NCBI RefSeq assembly: GCF_026342405.1
Contig: NZ_JAPEMU010000001.1
Coordinates: 620,001 to 684,000, forward strand
Direction of reading: 5' to 3'
Source of the DNA: Kitasatospora sp. NBC_00240
Lineage (GTDB): Bacteria > Actinomycetota > Actinomycetes > Streptomycetales > Streptomycetaceae
DNA: 64,000 bases
A program made the translations under genes and the position numbers. The notes beneath the pieces are model-generated. The model searched no databases and was not told the origin of the DNA. It saw only the letters and a program-made list of their open reading frames with translations. Numbering within the stretch: the stretch's first letter is position 1; every line of letters starts with the position of its first letter. This document shows, piece after piece, positions 17,015-25,430 of this stretch.

Positions 17015-17845
17015 TCAGTCGTTGTTGGTGGTCGGGGTGCGGCCGAGTTCGCGGCCGCGCATGCGGTAGGACTCTCCTTTGAGGGAGTGGACCTCGGCGT
17101 GGTGGACGAGTCGGTCGATCATGGCGGCTGCGACGGTCTCGTCGCCGAAGGTCTCTCCCCAGCGTCCGAAGGGCTTGTTCGAGGTGACGATCACGCTGGC
17201 CCTCTCGTATCGGTTCGAGATCAGCTGGAAGAACAGGTTCGCTGCCTCGGCCTCGAAGGGGATGTAGCCGACCTCGTCGATCACGATCAGCGGGTAGCGG
17301 CTGAGCTTGACGAGTTCGTCCTGGAGGCGGCCGGTGTGGTGGGCGGCGGCGAGGCGGTCGACCCACTGGGTAGCGGTGGCGAAGGCGACGCGGTGCCCGG
17401 CCTGGCAGGCCCGGACCGCGAGGCCGGTGGCCAGGTGCGTCTTGCCGGTGCCCGGCGGCCCCAGAAAAACGGCGTTCTCCTTGGCCGCTATGAAGTCCAA
17501 TGTTCCCAGATGGGAGAGTTGTTGGCGCGTCATGCCCCGCAGATGGGCGAGGTCGAGTTCCTCGATGGTCTTGACCGCGGGGAAGCGGGCGGCGCGGATG
17601 CGGCCCTCGCCGCCGTGGCTGTCGCGGGCGGAGACCTCGCGCTGCAGGCAGGCGACCAGGTACTCGGTGTGGGTCCAGGACTCGGCCTGAGCGCGCTCGG
17701 CCAGGCGTTCGGCGGCGTCCAGCAGTGCGGGGGCCTTCATGGCGCGGGCGAGGAAGGCCAGGTCGGCGGCGGTCTGCCGGCCCGTGCGGGCCGTGGGGCT
17801 GTCTGCCTTCGCCGCGTCGGCAGTGGCCTTCGCGGTGCGGGTCAT
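17015..17845 (-). CDS. istB: IS21-family helper ATPase IstB
   Basis: This 276-residue DnaA/AAA-like transposition helper has Walker A GPPGTGKTHLA (about residue 130), Walker B LIVIDEVGYIPF and a sensor segment VIVTSNKPFGRW. It ends RTPTTNND close to the original left end of the IS21 element. The ATG overlaps the istA stop (ATGA), the standard coupling in this family. IstB assembles on target DNA and directs the IstA transposase. The frame is complete. Confidence 0.93.
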   Translation of the reverse strand: MTRTAKATADAAKADSPTARTGRQTAADLAFLARAMKAPALLDAAERLAERAQAESWTHTEYLVACLQREVSARDSHGGEGRIRAARFPAVKTIEELDLAHLRGMTRQQLSHLGTLDFIAAKENAVFLGPPGTGKTHLATGLAVRACQAGHRVAFATATQWVDRLAAAHHTGRLQDELVKLSRYPLIVIDEVGYIPFEAEAANLFFQLISNRYERASVIVTSNKPFGRWGETFGDETVAAAMIDRLVHHAEVHSLKGESYRMRGRELGRTPTTNND

Positions 17846-19110
17846 CAGGTGTCCTCCTTGCCGGCGCCGCCCTCGATGAGGGTGAACATGCGGTCGTAGG
17901 TGCCCAGTTCGCGTTGCTCGACCTCGATGCCGAGGCTGTCCGGGGCCAGCAGGGCGGCCCGGGCGGTGGCCGCTCGGGCGGCGTGCTGGTGGATCACCTC
18001 GCCGCGCATGACGTCGGCCGCGGCGGCGTGCTCGGGGTCGGTGAGGGTCTGGTGTCTGGCCCAGCAGCGGGTGTGCCGGGCCACGATGTCGTTGTCGCAG
18101 ATGACGGTGACCTCCTCGGTGTCCGTGCGGACCATGACCGTCCTGCCGATGGCGCGGGGATGGACGGAGTAGTCGTTCGTGTCGACGCGGATGTAGTGGT
18201 CGCGGCCGATGCGGGTGTGGAAGCGCCACCAGTTGGGCGGGCCGACGGGCGGGACGGTGAGCATCGCGGCGCGGTCGGCCTCCCAGCGGTCGACCGGCCG
18301 GGCGGCGATGGAGCGGTGCTGTCTGCGGTTGGCGATCTGCAGCCAGGCGCTCAGCTGGGTGTTGAAGTCGTCGGGGCCGGTGAAGGTGCGTCCGGGCAGG
18401 AAGCTGGTCTCCAGGTAGCCGCTGGCGCGCTCGACCAGGCCCTTCGCCTCCGGGTCGCGGGGCCGGCAGAGGTGGACCTTGACCGCCAGAAGTCCGGCGA
18501 ACGCGGCGAACTCGCTGGTCAGCCTGCCTTTGCCGACGCCCGCCTCGTTGTCCCAGACCAACATCTTCGGGACGGCGCCCCAGGCGGTGAGCAGGCGCCA
18601 GTGGCCGTCGATCAGGTCGCCGCTCTGCCGGGAGGGCAGCATCCGGGCCGTGATGACCCGCGAGTAGCCGGAGACGAGGACCAGCACGGGTGGGCGCCCG
18701 GCCTGGCCGTAGCCGAGTGGGATGTCGACCGGCGGGAACCACAGGTCGCATTGTGCGAGCTCGCCGGGCCGGTAGACGGTCCGCGAGACCGGGTCGACGG
18801 GCAGGTAGGCCGGCCGCAGCTCGCGGACCCGCTCGCGCAGGATCGTCAGCCCGCGCTCCCAGCCGATGCGCTCCGCGATCACCGTGACCGGCATCGTCGG
18901 CGTCTGCTTCAGCAGCTCACGGATCGCCGGCTCCACCGCATCGACCGCCGAGCCCTTCAGCGGCCGCTGGTACTTCGGTGGCCGGTCCGAGGCCAGCGCG
19001 CGCAACACGGTGCCACGGGAGATCCCCAGCTGTCGGGCCACGGCTCGGGCGGACAGTCCCTCCGCCCGGTGCAATCGACGAATCTCGGCCCAGTCCTCCA
19101 CGCGGATCAC
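17845..19110 (-). CDS. istA: IS21-family transposase IstA
   Basis: This 421-residue transposase has an N-terminal helix-turn-helix (AEIRRLHRAEGLSARAVARQ, then LGISRGTVLRAL), an integrase core with Asp in GELAQCDLWFPPVDIP, Asp in PKMLVWDNEAGVG and Glu in CRPRDPEAKGLVERA, and a C-terminal beta domain (TNDYSVHPRAIGRTV). The start at 19110 lies about 110 bp inside the right terminal repeat. It appears complete, so with IstB the enzymes are present although the element's left arm is disrupted. Confidence 0.93.
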   Translation of the reverse strand: MIRVEDWAEIRRLHRAEGLSARAVARQLGISRGTVLRALASDRPPKYQRPLKGSAVDAVEPAIRELLKQTPTMPVTVIAERIGWERGLTILRERVRELRPAYLPVDPVSRTVYRPGELAQCDLWFPPVDIPLGYGQAGRPPVLVLVSGYSRVITARMLPSRQSGDLIDGHWRLLTAWGAVPKMLVWDNEAGVGKGRLTSEFAAFAGLLAVKVHLCRPRDPEAKGLVERASGYLETSFLPGRTFTGPDDFNTQLSAWLQIANRRQHRSIAARPVDRWEADRAAMLTVPPVGPPNWWRFHTRIGRDHYIRVDTNDYSVHPRAIGRTVMVRTDTEEVTVICDNDIVARHTRCWARHQTLTDPEHAAAADVMRGEVIHQHAARAATARAALLAPDSLGIEVEQRELGTYDRMFTLIEGGAGKEDT

Positions 19111-19201
19111 CCTCTCTTCCTCCTGACCTCAGATCATTGAAGTCAGGATGATCAAGAGATCGCAGAGCGGCCCGCTTTTGATCCGCCGTTCGTGGTCCTC
19201 G

Positions 19202-19219
19202 TTTCACCCGTTGCCGACA
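19202..19219. repeat. Right terminal inverted repeat of the IS21-family element
   Basis: TTTCACCCGTTGCCGACA, reverse complement of the left end with one mismatch, followed directly by the target duplication CCGTC. Confidence 0.88.
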
Positions 19220-19224
19220 CCGTC

Positions 19225-20154
19225 CCGGCGCCCGGTCCGTGGGAGCTGCAGATCGAGGTGGCCGCCTGTGGTGTGTGCCGGACGGACCTCCACCTCGCCG
19301 AGGGCGACCTCCCGCCGCGCACGCCGCGGTGCACCCCGGGCCACGAGGTCGTGGGTCGTGTTCTTCGCTGCGGTCCGGGGGTTCAGGACTTCTCTCCCGG
19401 CGACCGGGTCGGCGTGGCCTGGCTGGCGGGCACCTGCGGCCGGTGCCGGTACTGCCTGGCGGGCCGGGAGAATCTCTGCCCGGCCTCCCGGTACACGGGC
19501 TGGGACCTGCACGGCGGCTACGCCGGGTACACGGTGGCCGACGCCCGCTTCGCCTACCGGCTGCCCGAAGGGCTTCCGGACGAGGAACTGGCTCCGCTCC
19601 TGTGCGCCGGGATCATCGGCTACCGGGCCCTGGAGCGGGCCGAACTGCCTCCCGGCGGCAGGCTGGGGATCTACGGGTTCGGGGCGTCCGCCCATCTGAC
19701 CGCACAGCTCGCCCTCGCCCGGGGCGCAACCGTGCACGTCCTCACCCGGGCCGAGGAGGCCCGGCGGCTGGCGCTGGAGCTGGGAGCGGCATCCGCCGGC
19801 GACGCCTACGGCGTCCCGCCGGCGCCGCTCGACGCCGCGATCCTGTTCGCGCCGGTCGGTGAGCTGGTGCCGGTGGCACTGTCCGCCTTGGACCGCGGCG
19901 GCACACTGGCGGTGGCCGGAATCCATCTCACGGACATTCCCGGGCTCGACTACCAACGGCACCTCTTCCAGGAGCGGACGCTGCGCAGCGTCACCGCCAA
20001 CACCCGGGAGGACGGCCGCGCCTACCTCGCCGAGGCCGCCCTGCACCGCCCGGCGGTCCACGTCCAGCGGTACTCCATGGACCGGGCCGACCGGGCACTG
20101 GCGGACCTGGCGGCCGACCGGGTCACCGGTGTCGCCGTCCTGATCGCGGACTGA
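19225..20154 (+). pseudogene. Zinc-dependent alcohol dehydrogenase, 3' fragment (split by IS21 element)
   Basis: These 309 codons begin [12 protein letters not shown] and contain the catalytic zinc site [19 protein letters not shown] with GHEVVGRV, the structural zinc cysteines in [15 protein letters not shown], and the NAD-binding segment [20 protein letters not shown]. With the 34 codons at 14277-14378 it makes a full 343-residue enzyme of the medium-chain family that interconverts alcohols and aldehydes with NAD(P)H. A GTG at 19192 inside the IS21 end is in frame, so a protein lacking the first beta strands could still be translated (ORF 19192-20154). All catalytic residues remain, so loss of function is likely but not certain. 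Confidence 0.9.
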
Positions 20155-20194
20155 CGCCGGGTGAACCGGCGGCGGACCCGGCACGCCGTGCGGT

Positions 20195-21937
20195 TCAGCC
20201 CGGGGGCGTCCCTCGTTCCGGCCCGGGGAGCGGTACCCGCCATTCCAGCCGGGTCCCGCCGTCGGGGCCCGCACCGGCCTGGAAGCTCCCGTCGAGGCGT
20301 AGTGCCCGCTCCTCGAGGTTGGCCAGCCCGCTTCGGGGGCCGCCTGGTGGGAGGCCGATCCCGTCGTCGGTGACCGTGAGCTTCAGCTCGCCGTCCGCGC
20401 TCAGGTCCACCTGGACGTTGTGGGCGCGCGCGTGGCGGACGGCGTTCGACAGGGCTTCCTCCAGGACCGCGACGAGCGCGTCCCCCACCGGCGGGGGCAC
20501 CCGGAGGTCCAGCAGGCCCTCCATCCTCAGTGCGGGGGCGAAGCCGAGGCCGGCGGCCGCCCGGTCGACGGTGGCGACCACCCTTCCCCGCAGCCCGTGC
20601 GCGACCGGTCCACGGTCCTTGGCCCGCAGCCCGAAGATGCTGGAGCGGATCGTCCGCACGGTCTCGTCGAGGTCGTCGATGGCCCGCAGCACCCGCTCGG
20701 ACGCCTCGGGGTGCTCGATGAAGCGGGTGGCGCCCTGCAGGGTCATCCCGGTGGCGAACAGGCGTTGGATCGCCAGGTCGTGCAGGTCCCGGGCGATCCG
20801 GTCGCGCTCTTCGAGGAGCGCGACCTGCTCGGAGTCGCGGCGGCGCTCGGCCAGTTCCATCGCCACCGCGGCCTGCCCCGCGAAACCCGCCAGCGGGGTG
20901 GACTCCTCCGGTCCGAACACGGGCTTTCCCTCCGCCCGGGCCAGCATCAGCACACCGCGCACCCCTCCCGCCGCCGTGCCGATCGGCACGGCCACGGCCG
21001 GCCCGAGCCCGGCCCACCGCGGCGGCGGCCCGACGGTGATCCTCGGGTCCTTGCGCACGTCGGCGGTGGTGACCAGCCCGCCGGTCCGGACGGCGGCACC
21101 GACGAAGGATCCCTCCGTCGGCAGGACGAGCCCCCGGTGCACTTCCGCGTCCAGTCCGACAGCGACTCTCACCTCCAGGCTCCGGCCGTCCGAGGAGGGC
21201 AGCGCCACCACCGTCAGGTCCGCGCCGGCGATGTCGGCCGCCCGCGCGATCAGAAGGTCGAGAACCTCCCGCTGGGAGCTGCCCGACAGCAGGACGTTGG
21301 TGACCTCGGCGGTCGCTGCCAGCCAGCGCTCGCTCAGCCGCGCCTGCGCGTACAGCCGGGCGTGGTCGACGGCCACCCCGGCCGCCGCCGCCAGGGTCTC
21401 CAGGACGGCTTCGTCATCGGCGTCGAACTCCGCGCCACCGCGCTTCCCGGTCAGGTAGAGGTTGCCGTAGACCCTGTCGCGGACCCGGATCGGCACGCCC
21501 AGGAAGCTGTGCATCGGCGGATGGTGCTCCGGGAAGCCGTACGAGGCCGGGTGCTCGGAGATCTCCGCCAGGCGGAGCGGCCCGGGGTGGCGGATCAGCT
21601 CGCCCAGGAGGCCGTGCCCGCTCGGGAGCGGGCCGATGCGCTCGATCCGCTCCTGGTCGATTCCGACGGGGACGAACCGGGACAGCCCCTGCTCCTCGCC
21701 GATGACACCGAGCGCTCCGTACTCCGCGTCCACGAGGGTGACCGCGGCCTCCACGATGTGCCGGAGCGCCTGGCCGAGGTCGAGGTCACGGCCGACCACG
21801 AGCACCGCCTCCAGGAGGTCCTGGATCCGCCGCGCGGTGGCCTGCGCGGTGCCCGGACCGGACCGCAGCGTCCGCAGGAGGTCGTCGAGGCCCGGCCGCG
21901 CCGAGTCGGTGGGGCCTGGCTGCGAGGGTGAGCCCAC
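20195..21937 (-). CDS. DevS/OsdK-type GAF-domain sensor histidine kinase
   Basis: This 580-residue cytoplasmic kinase has GAF-A (about 45-190), GAF-B (about 210-360), HisKA_3 dimerisation helix with phospho-accepting His386 in RIARDLHDLAIQRL, and a C-terminal ATPase (EALSNAVRHARA, DDGIGLPPG, GLANLEERALRLDG). GAF-A is strikingly like mycobacterial DosS/DosT: HPASYGFPEHHPPMHSFLGV with YGNLYLTGKRGG. His139 of HHPPM aligns with the heme-ligand His149 of DosS, so oxygen, NO, CO or redox sensing through heme is likely. The start at 21937 (GTG, GGAG seven bases upstream) is chosen; the frame runs open to 22159 without domain content. Its partner is presumably the LuxR regulator at 24467, three genes away. 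Confidence 0.9.
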   Translation of the reverse strand: MGSPSQPGPTDSARPGLDDLLRTLRSGPGTAQATARRIQDLLEAVLVVGRDLDLGQALRHIVEAAVTLVDAEYGALGVIGEEQGLSRFVPVGIDQERIERIGPLPSGHGLLGELIRHPGPLRLAEISEHPASYGFPEHHPPMHSFLGVPIRVRDRVYGNLYLTGKRGGAEFDADDEAVLETLAAAAGVAVDHARLYAQARLSERWLAATAEVTNVLLSGSSQREVLDLLIARAADIAGADLTVVALPSSDGRSLEVRVAVGLDAEVHRGLVLPTEGSFVGAAVRTGGLVTTADVRKDPRITVGPPPRWAGLGPAVAVPIGTAAGGVRGVLMLARAEGKPVFGPEESTPLAGFAGQAAVAMELAERRRDSEQVALLEERDRIARDLHDLAIQRLFATGMTLQGATRFIEHPEASERVLRAIDDLDETVRTIRSSIFGLRAKDRGPVAHGLRGRVVATVDRAAAGLGFAPALRMEGLLDLRVPPPVGDALVAVLEEALSNAVRHARAHNVQVDLSADGELKLTVTDDGIGLPPGGPRSGLANLEERALRLDGSFQAGAGPDGGTRLEWRVPLPGPERGTPPG

Positions 21938-22239
21938 CGCAGTGCTCCGTTCGGAGATGTCACAACTTCCACGGCCCCCGGATCCCAGACTAGGGCGGGC
22001 GACCTGGGCTGTCCCTCCGGTCTGCTTCCGCCGGGTGGTGAATCGCGGAGAACGTCTCAGCCGGTGGGGTGTCCTGCGCCACGGCCGGATCGTGAGCTCA
22101 GCCGGGCCGCCACGAACCCGATGGACCCCGCGACGGTGGCCGCCGCGAGGCCGGGCCACGCCGAGAGATCAGTCTCCAGGACCGTACGGAGGACCGGAAG
22201 ACAGAGCCCTCCGGTCCAGACCGGTGCGGTGCCCGGCCG
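21938..22239. other. Intergenic region upstream of the sensor kinase
   Basis: About 300 bp. A leftward frame ending at 22057 encodes WPGLAAATVAGSIGFVAARL, like the end of a small membrane protein, but it opens after a TGA near 22228 and has no ATG/GTG/TTG start in a useful place, so it may be a remnant. No clear GGGCCGNNCGGYCC palindrome was found here. Confidence 0.45.
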
Positions 22240-22908
22240 TCACCGCGGTCCTGCCGTGCCAGGGATGCCGCCGGGTTCGGAGCCCCCCTGGTCCAGGCGG
22301 AACGGCGGGTAGGCGTCGGTCATCAGTGCGGCGTACGCCGCGACCCTCAGCACCCAGCGGTCGAGGCCGACGACGAGATCGAAGATCCCGAGCGGGTAGC
22401 GGCCGGTCACGGCCAGGGCGACCCCGGCGAACAGCACCAGCAGGCCTACGAGGCCCCCGCCGGTCCAGTTCTCCCGGCCTCCGCCCGCGAAGACCGCCAC
22501 GAGGGCGTACTGCGGGATCGCCAGCAGCCACCACTTGACCAGCACGAGGCCCCGGGAGAGCTGCTCGGGGTAGGCGATGTCCAGGTGCGCGGGGTAGTCG
22601 GGCTCCTCGCCCAGGGTGAACGGCGGGTACCGGTCGGTGCCCAGGGCTCCGTAGGCGTAGTAGGACACCCGCCAGGACCATCGCAGCACGCCGAGGTTGA
22701 AGTCGAAGATCGGGCGCGGGTAGCGGCCGGTGAAGAGGATCGCGAAGAAGGCGACCACGGTGAGGAGGACGAAGAGGATCCAGAGGAAGAACAGCGCGAT
22801 CCAGTGCGGTATCGCCAGGAGCCACTTCACCAGCCACAACCAGCGTGACAGTGGCAGGTCGAGCCGCGCGTCGACGCGTACCGGATGCCCGGTCGCCGAG
22901 AAGGCCAT
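22240..22908 (-). CDS. DUF4389-domain membrane protein
   Basis: This 222-residue integral membrane protein has two DUF4389 repeats. Each contains a hydrophobic segment followed by a GRYPR/GRYPL-x-IFD motif and a W-R-Y-Y/A-Y-A-aromatic strand, ending in TDRYPPF and TDAYPPF. Transmembrane helices are seen around residues 25-60, 120-140 and 145-170. Function is unknown; homologues are common in actinobacteria. The ATG at 22908 fits the GGAGA ribosome site better than the ATG at 22917. It lies between the DevS-type kinase and a nitroreductase, all leftward, so regulation with the island is probable. Confidence 0.85.
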   Translation of the reverse strand: MAFSATGHPVRVDARLDLPLSRWLWLVKWLLAIPHWIALFFLWILFVLLTVVAFFAILFTGRYPRPIFDFNLGVLRWSWRVSYYAYGALGTDRYPPFTLGEEPDYPAHLDIAYPEQLSRGLVLVKWWLLAIPQYALVAVFAGGGRENWTGGGLVGLLVLFAGVALAVTGRYPLGIFDLVVGLDRWVLRVAAYAALMTDAYPPFRLDQGGSEPGGIPGTAGPR

Positions 22909-23056
22909 GCGGATCATCTCCCTCGGGTGCAGCCGGATTCTTCGGTGTCACGGCTGTCGGTCTCCCGGCGCCCTTCGGCGGCCGGGGACGGCTGGACGGC
23001 TCCCTGCGTGGAGCCGGGGCCGGTCGCCTCCCGGAGCGAGGGCGGCCGGGGCACGG

Positions 23057-24058
23057 TCACGGCCGGTCGGGACCGTGGTCATCGGGGTCGAGGACGTCCG
23101 GGACGGCGAGCCGGGGCGTCGGCGGGCCTTCCGGCCCGTAACCGAGGCGGATGAGCACCTGCGCGTAGCCCGGGCCGTGCCGGGGGTCGCCGGCGGCGCG
23201 GCGCAGTTCAGGCCATTCCATGGCCTGGTGCAGGAGCGAGGCCCGGATCTGGTGCGTGGTCGCGACCAGCAGCACGTGTTCCAGGGCGATGCCGGCGTGC
23301 AGCCAGTCCACCGGCGCGTCGTCCCGGGTGGCGAGGACGGCGATGCAGGGCTCCGTCTCGAACGGGACCGGCGAGGGGGGCTTCGCGGGGCTGATCACCG
23401 GGAAGCCCCGCATCGGCATCCGACCGGCACTGTCCTGCGGACCGAGCGCGGTGGGGGGAATGCCGTACGCGAAAGCGTCGGGCCCCTGGACCCAGCCGCG
23501 GCTCTCCCGGCTGCGTACGGGGTCCGTGGTGTTGCGCCACTCGGCTTCCGCGGTCAGCTGCAGCAGCCGGCTTCGCTCCTCACCGACCGGGAAGCGCAGC
23601 AGTGCCTCCTCCGCCAGCGCGGTCTCGGCGAGCTGGTCGAGCACGGCGGCAGGGACCGGCTGCCCGGTGAACGGGGTCCGGACGCTGTGGCGTCGCCAGA
23701 TCGCGCCGTACAGCTCGGCCGTACTGGCGAGCCGGGCGCGGGACATCTCGTCCAGCTCGACGGCGGCCAGCAGGTCGGGTTCGGTGGAGTCGGGCAGCAG
23801 TCGGACCAGCGGCGCCCAGCCCATCCGGCGGGCGGCGACGCGGAGGTTGAGGACCGCGGCCCCCACGGAGATGTGCAGCGCCCGCTCGTCCGGATCGGTG
23901 ACCGGCAGCGCGCGTTCCCGAAGGGCCCGCACCTGAATCGTCGAGGTGGCCGGGTCCAGCCGGAAGTGCCACGGCTGACTGTTGTGGACGGACGGCGCGG
24001 CGACCGCGGCGGCGAGCAGTGTCCCCAGCGCCGCATCGTCGAGAGCCAAGGTGTCCAT
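23057..24058 (-). CDS. Acg-family nitroreductase-like flavoprotein
   Basis: This 333-residue protein is of the Acg type (Rv2032 in mycobacteria, a DosR-regulon member that binds and sequesters FMN rather than turning over nitro compounds). Visible hallmarks are APSVHNSQPWHFRLD near residue 20, DERALHISVGAAVLNLRVAA near 57, RRHSVRTPF near 122, the GPQDSAGRMPMRGF loop, and the C-terminal WLHAGIALEHVLLVATTHQI. Like other Acg proteins it looks like two fused nitroreductase halves. A second copy is at 51030-52046. The start at 24058 has GGGAGGACGCC upstream. It lies 24 bp from the SHOCT gene and probably shares its transcript. Confidence 0.9.
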   Translation of the reverse strand: MDTLALDDAALGTLLAAAVAAPSVHNSQPWHFRLDPATSTIQVRALRERALPVTDPDERALHISVGAAVLNLRVAARRMGWAPLVRLLPDSTEPDLLAAVELDEMSRARLASTAELYGAIWRRHSVRTPFTGQPVPAAVLDQLAETALAEEALLRFPVGEERSRLLQLTAEAEWRNTTDPVRSRESRGWVQGPDAFAYGIPPTALGPQDSAGRMPMRGFPVISPAKPPSPVPFETEPCIAVLATRDDAPVDWLHAGIALEHVLLVATTHQIRASLLHQAMEWPELRRAAGDPRHGPGYAQVLIRLGYGPEGPPTPRLAVPDVLDPDDHGPDRP

Positions 24059-24082
24059 GGCGTCCTCCCTGCGTCGGCGGGG

Positions 24083-24364
24083 TCAGCCGGATACCGGCCC
24101 GGTGGGACCGGATCTCAGGGTGTCGAGACGGTGGCGGTACTCGTCGGCGTCGATCTCGCCCCGGGCGAAACGCTCCGCGAGCAGTTGTTCCGGCGACGTC
24201 GGCGGGGTGGCCTGCCCGTCGGGTGGGCGCTGCGGGGGCAGCCGGCCGAGGTGGCGGGTCAGGAGGACGGTGGCGACGACCAGCAGTCCCAGGATCAGCA
24301 GGATGCCGATGGCCATGAAGCCGTAGCCCCAACCACCCATGTCGTGGTCGTTCCAGTACCTCAT
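24083..24364 (-). CDS. Small SHOCT-domain membrane protein
   Basis: This 93-residue protein has one transmembrane helix (about 14-36, IGILLILGLLVVATVLL) and a C-terminal SHOCT motif (SPEQLLAERFARGEIDADEY), a short helical module often found at protein ends in oligomerising or membrane-linked proteins. Function is unknown. The ATG at 24364 has GGGAG upstream; a longer reading from 24409 adds residues without support. It lies between the response regulator and the Acg-like gene, all leftward. Confidence 0.82.
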   Translation of the reverse strand: MRYWNDHDMGGWGYGFMAIGILLILGLLVVATVLLTRHLGRLPPQRPPDGQATPPTSPEQLLAERFARGEIDADEYRHRLDTLRSGPTGPVSG

Positions 24365-24466
24365 CGCAGGCTCCCGGTCGTGGAGGGAAGCTGTCGCCTC
24401 ACTTCCCACGGTGCACCCGGTCGCCAGGTCCTGGCTTGGGCCGACCGGCTCAAACCACCGGGCCGA

Positions 24467-25165
24467 TCAGGGTCGGTGCGGCCGGGTCTGCTGTTGCACG
24501 TCGTCGGCGTGGGCGGCGATCACGGCCGCCTGGAGCCTGCGTTCGACACCGAGCTTGGCGAGCAGCCGCGACACGTGGTTCTTCACGGTCTTCTCGGCGA
24601 GGTAGAGCTCCTGGCCGATCTCCCGGTTGGTCTTCCCCTCCCCCACCAGCACCAGGATCTCCCGCTCGCGCGGGGTCAGCAGGGTCAGGGCGGCCTCCGC
24701 GTCGGACTCGTCGTGGTGGCGCAGGCTCTCCATCAGCCTGCTGGTGGTGGCCGGGTCGAGCATCGACTGCCCGGACGCCACCGTGCGCACCGCGCTGACC
24801 AGATCGGCGCCCTTGACCTGCTTCAGGACGTAGCCGGCGGCGCCGGCCATGATCGCGTCCAGCAAGGCCTCGTCGTCGTCGAAGGAGGTCAGCATCAGGC
24901 ACGCCAGCCCGGGCACCCGGTCACGGAGCTCCCGGCAGACGGACACCCCGTCGCCGTCCGGCAGCCGTACGTCCAGCACTGCGACCCGAGGGCGAAGGGC
25001 GGGCACGCGAGCCAGTGCCTGCGCACATGTTGCGCCCTCACCGACGACCTCGATGTCGGGTTCGGCCTCCAGCAGGTCCCGCACCCCCCGCCGCACCACC
25101 TCGTGATCGTCCAGCAGGAACACGCGCAGGGGCTGCCCCGCCTCGCGGGCCTCGGTCACGTCCAT
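24467..25165 (-). CDS. DevR/OsdR-type LuxR-family response regulator
   Basis: This 232-residue NarL/LuxR-class regulator has a receiver (about 14-130) with FLLDDHEVVRRGV, phospho-acceptor Asp65 in VLDVRLPDGDG and Lys in YVLKQVKG, and a helix-turn-helix (about 160-220). The recognition helix reads AEKTVKNHVSRLLAKLGVER, almost the same as mycobacterial DevR, whose Lys179, Lys182 and Asn183 in this segment contact DNA, so its operators should resemble GGG(A/C)C half-sites. The ATG at 25165 has AGGAG eight bases upstream; the frame is open to 25462 without domain content. It is the likely master regulator of this island, paired with the kinase at 20195-21937. Confidence 0.92.
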   Translation of the reverse strand: MDVTEAREAGQPLRVFLLDDHEVVRRGVRDLLEAEPDIEVVGEGATCAQALARVPALRPRVAVLDVRLPDGDGVSVCRELRDRVPGLACLMLTSFDDDEALLDAIMAGAAGYVLKQVKGADLVSAVRTVASGQSMLDPATTSRLMESLRHHDESDAEAALTLLTPREREILVLVGEGKTNREIGQELYLAEKTVKNHVSRLLAKLGVERRLQAAVIAAHADDVQQQTRPHRP

Positions 25166-25430
25166 CGATCGTCTCCTGAACCGGACGGCGGACACCTGCC
25201 TCGATTGTGCCCGTGCCCCGGCCCCGCCGCAGGACGCGGGACGCCCGGCGGCCCGATCGGCGCACGGCGCATCGCGGAGCGACAACCGGGGGAGGCCCGG
25301 CGGGACGGGTGACCCGCGGACCGGCGGTCCGGATGGCGACGGCTGAGCCCCGAAGACGTGGGAGCGTTCCGGGGCCGGCCGGCGCCGGGGTTCCGCCGGC
25401 ACCGGCGAGGACGGCGGCCGCCCAGGAGCG

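Larger units (their letters stand above)
14379..19219. mobile_element. IS21-family element carrying two nested insertions
   Basis: The element starts with TGTCGGCAACGGCTGAAA (14379-14396) and ends with the reverse complement of TGTCGGCAACGGGTGAAA (19202-19219); 17 of 18 positions match and both begin TGT as in IS21-type ends. A 5-bp target duplication CCGTC flanks it (14374-14378 and 19220-19224). A second, internal inverted repeat AAAGCGGGCCGCTCTG lies at 14394-14409 and 19163-19178. It encodes istA and istB (19110 down to 17015). The left arm is interrupted by an IS701-like element, itself hit by an IS5 element; without these the IS21 copy would be about 2.3 kb, the family's usual size. It disrupts a zinc alcohol dehydrogenase gene. 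Confidence 0.92.

Noticed and set aside
14391..19180. AAAGCGGGCCGCTCTG inverted repeats as the outer ends of a composite element
   Set aside because: A better outer pair (TGTCGGCAACGG) with a CCGTC target duplication and an in-frame gene restoration lies outside them, so these are subterminal repeats.
22057..22228. Short leftward frame with WPGLAAATVAGSIGFVAARL, like a small membrane protein
   Set aside because: No usable start codon after an upstream TGA and no ribosome site; possibly a remnant but not callable.
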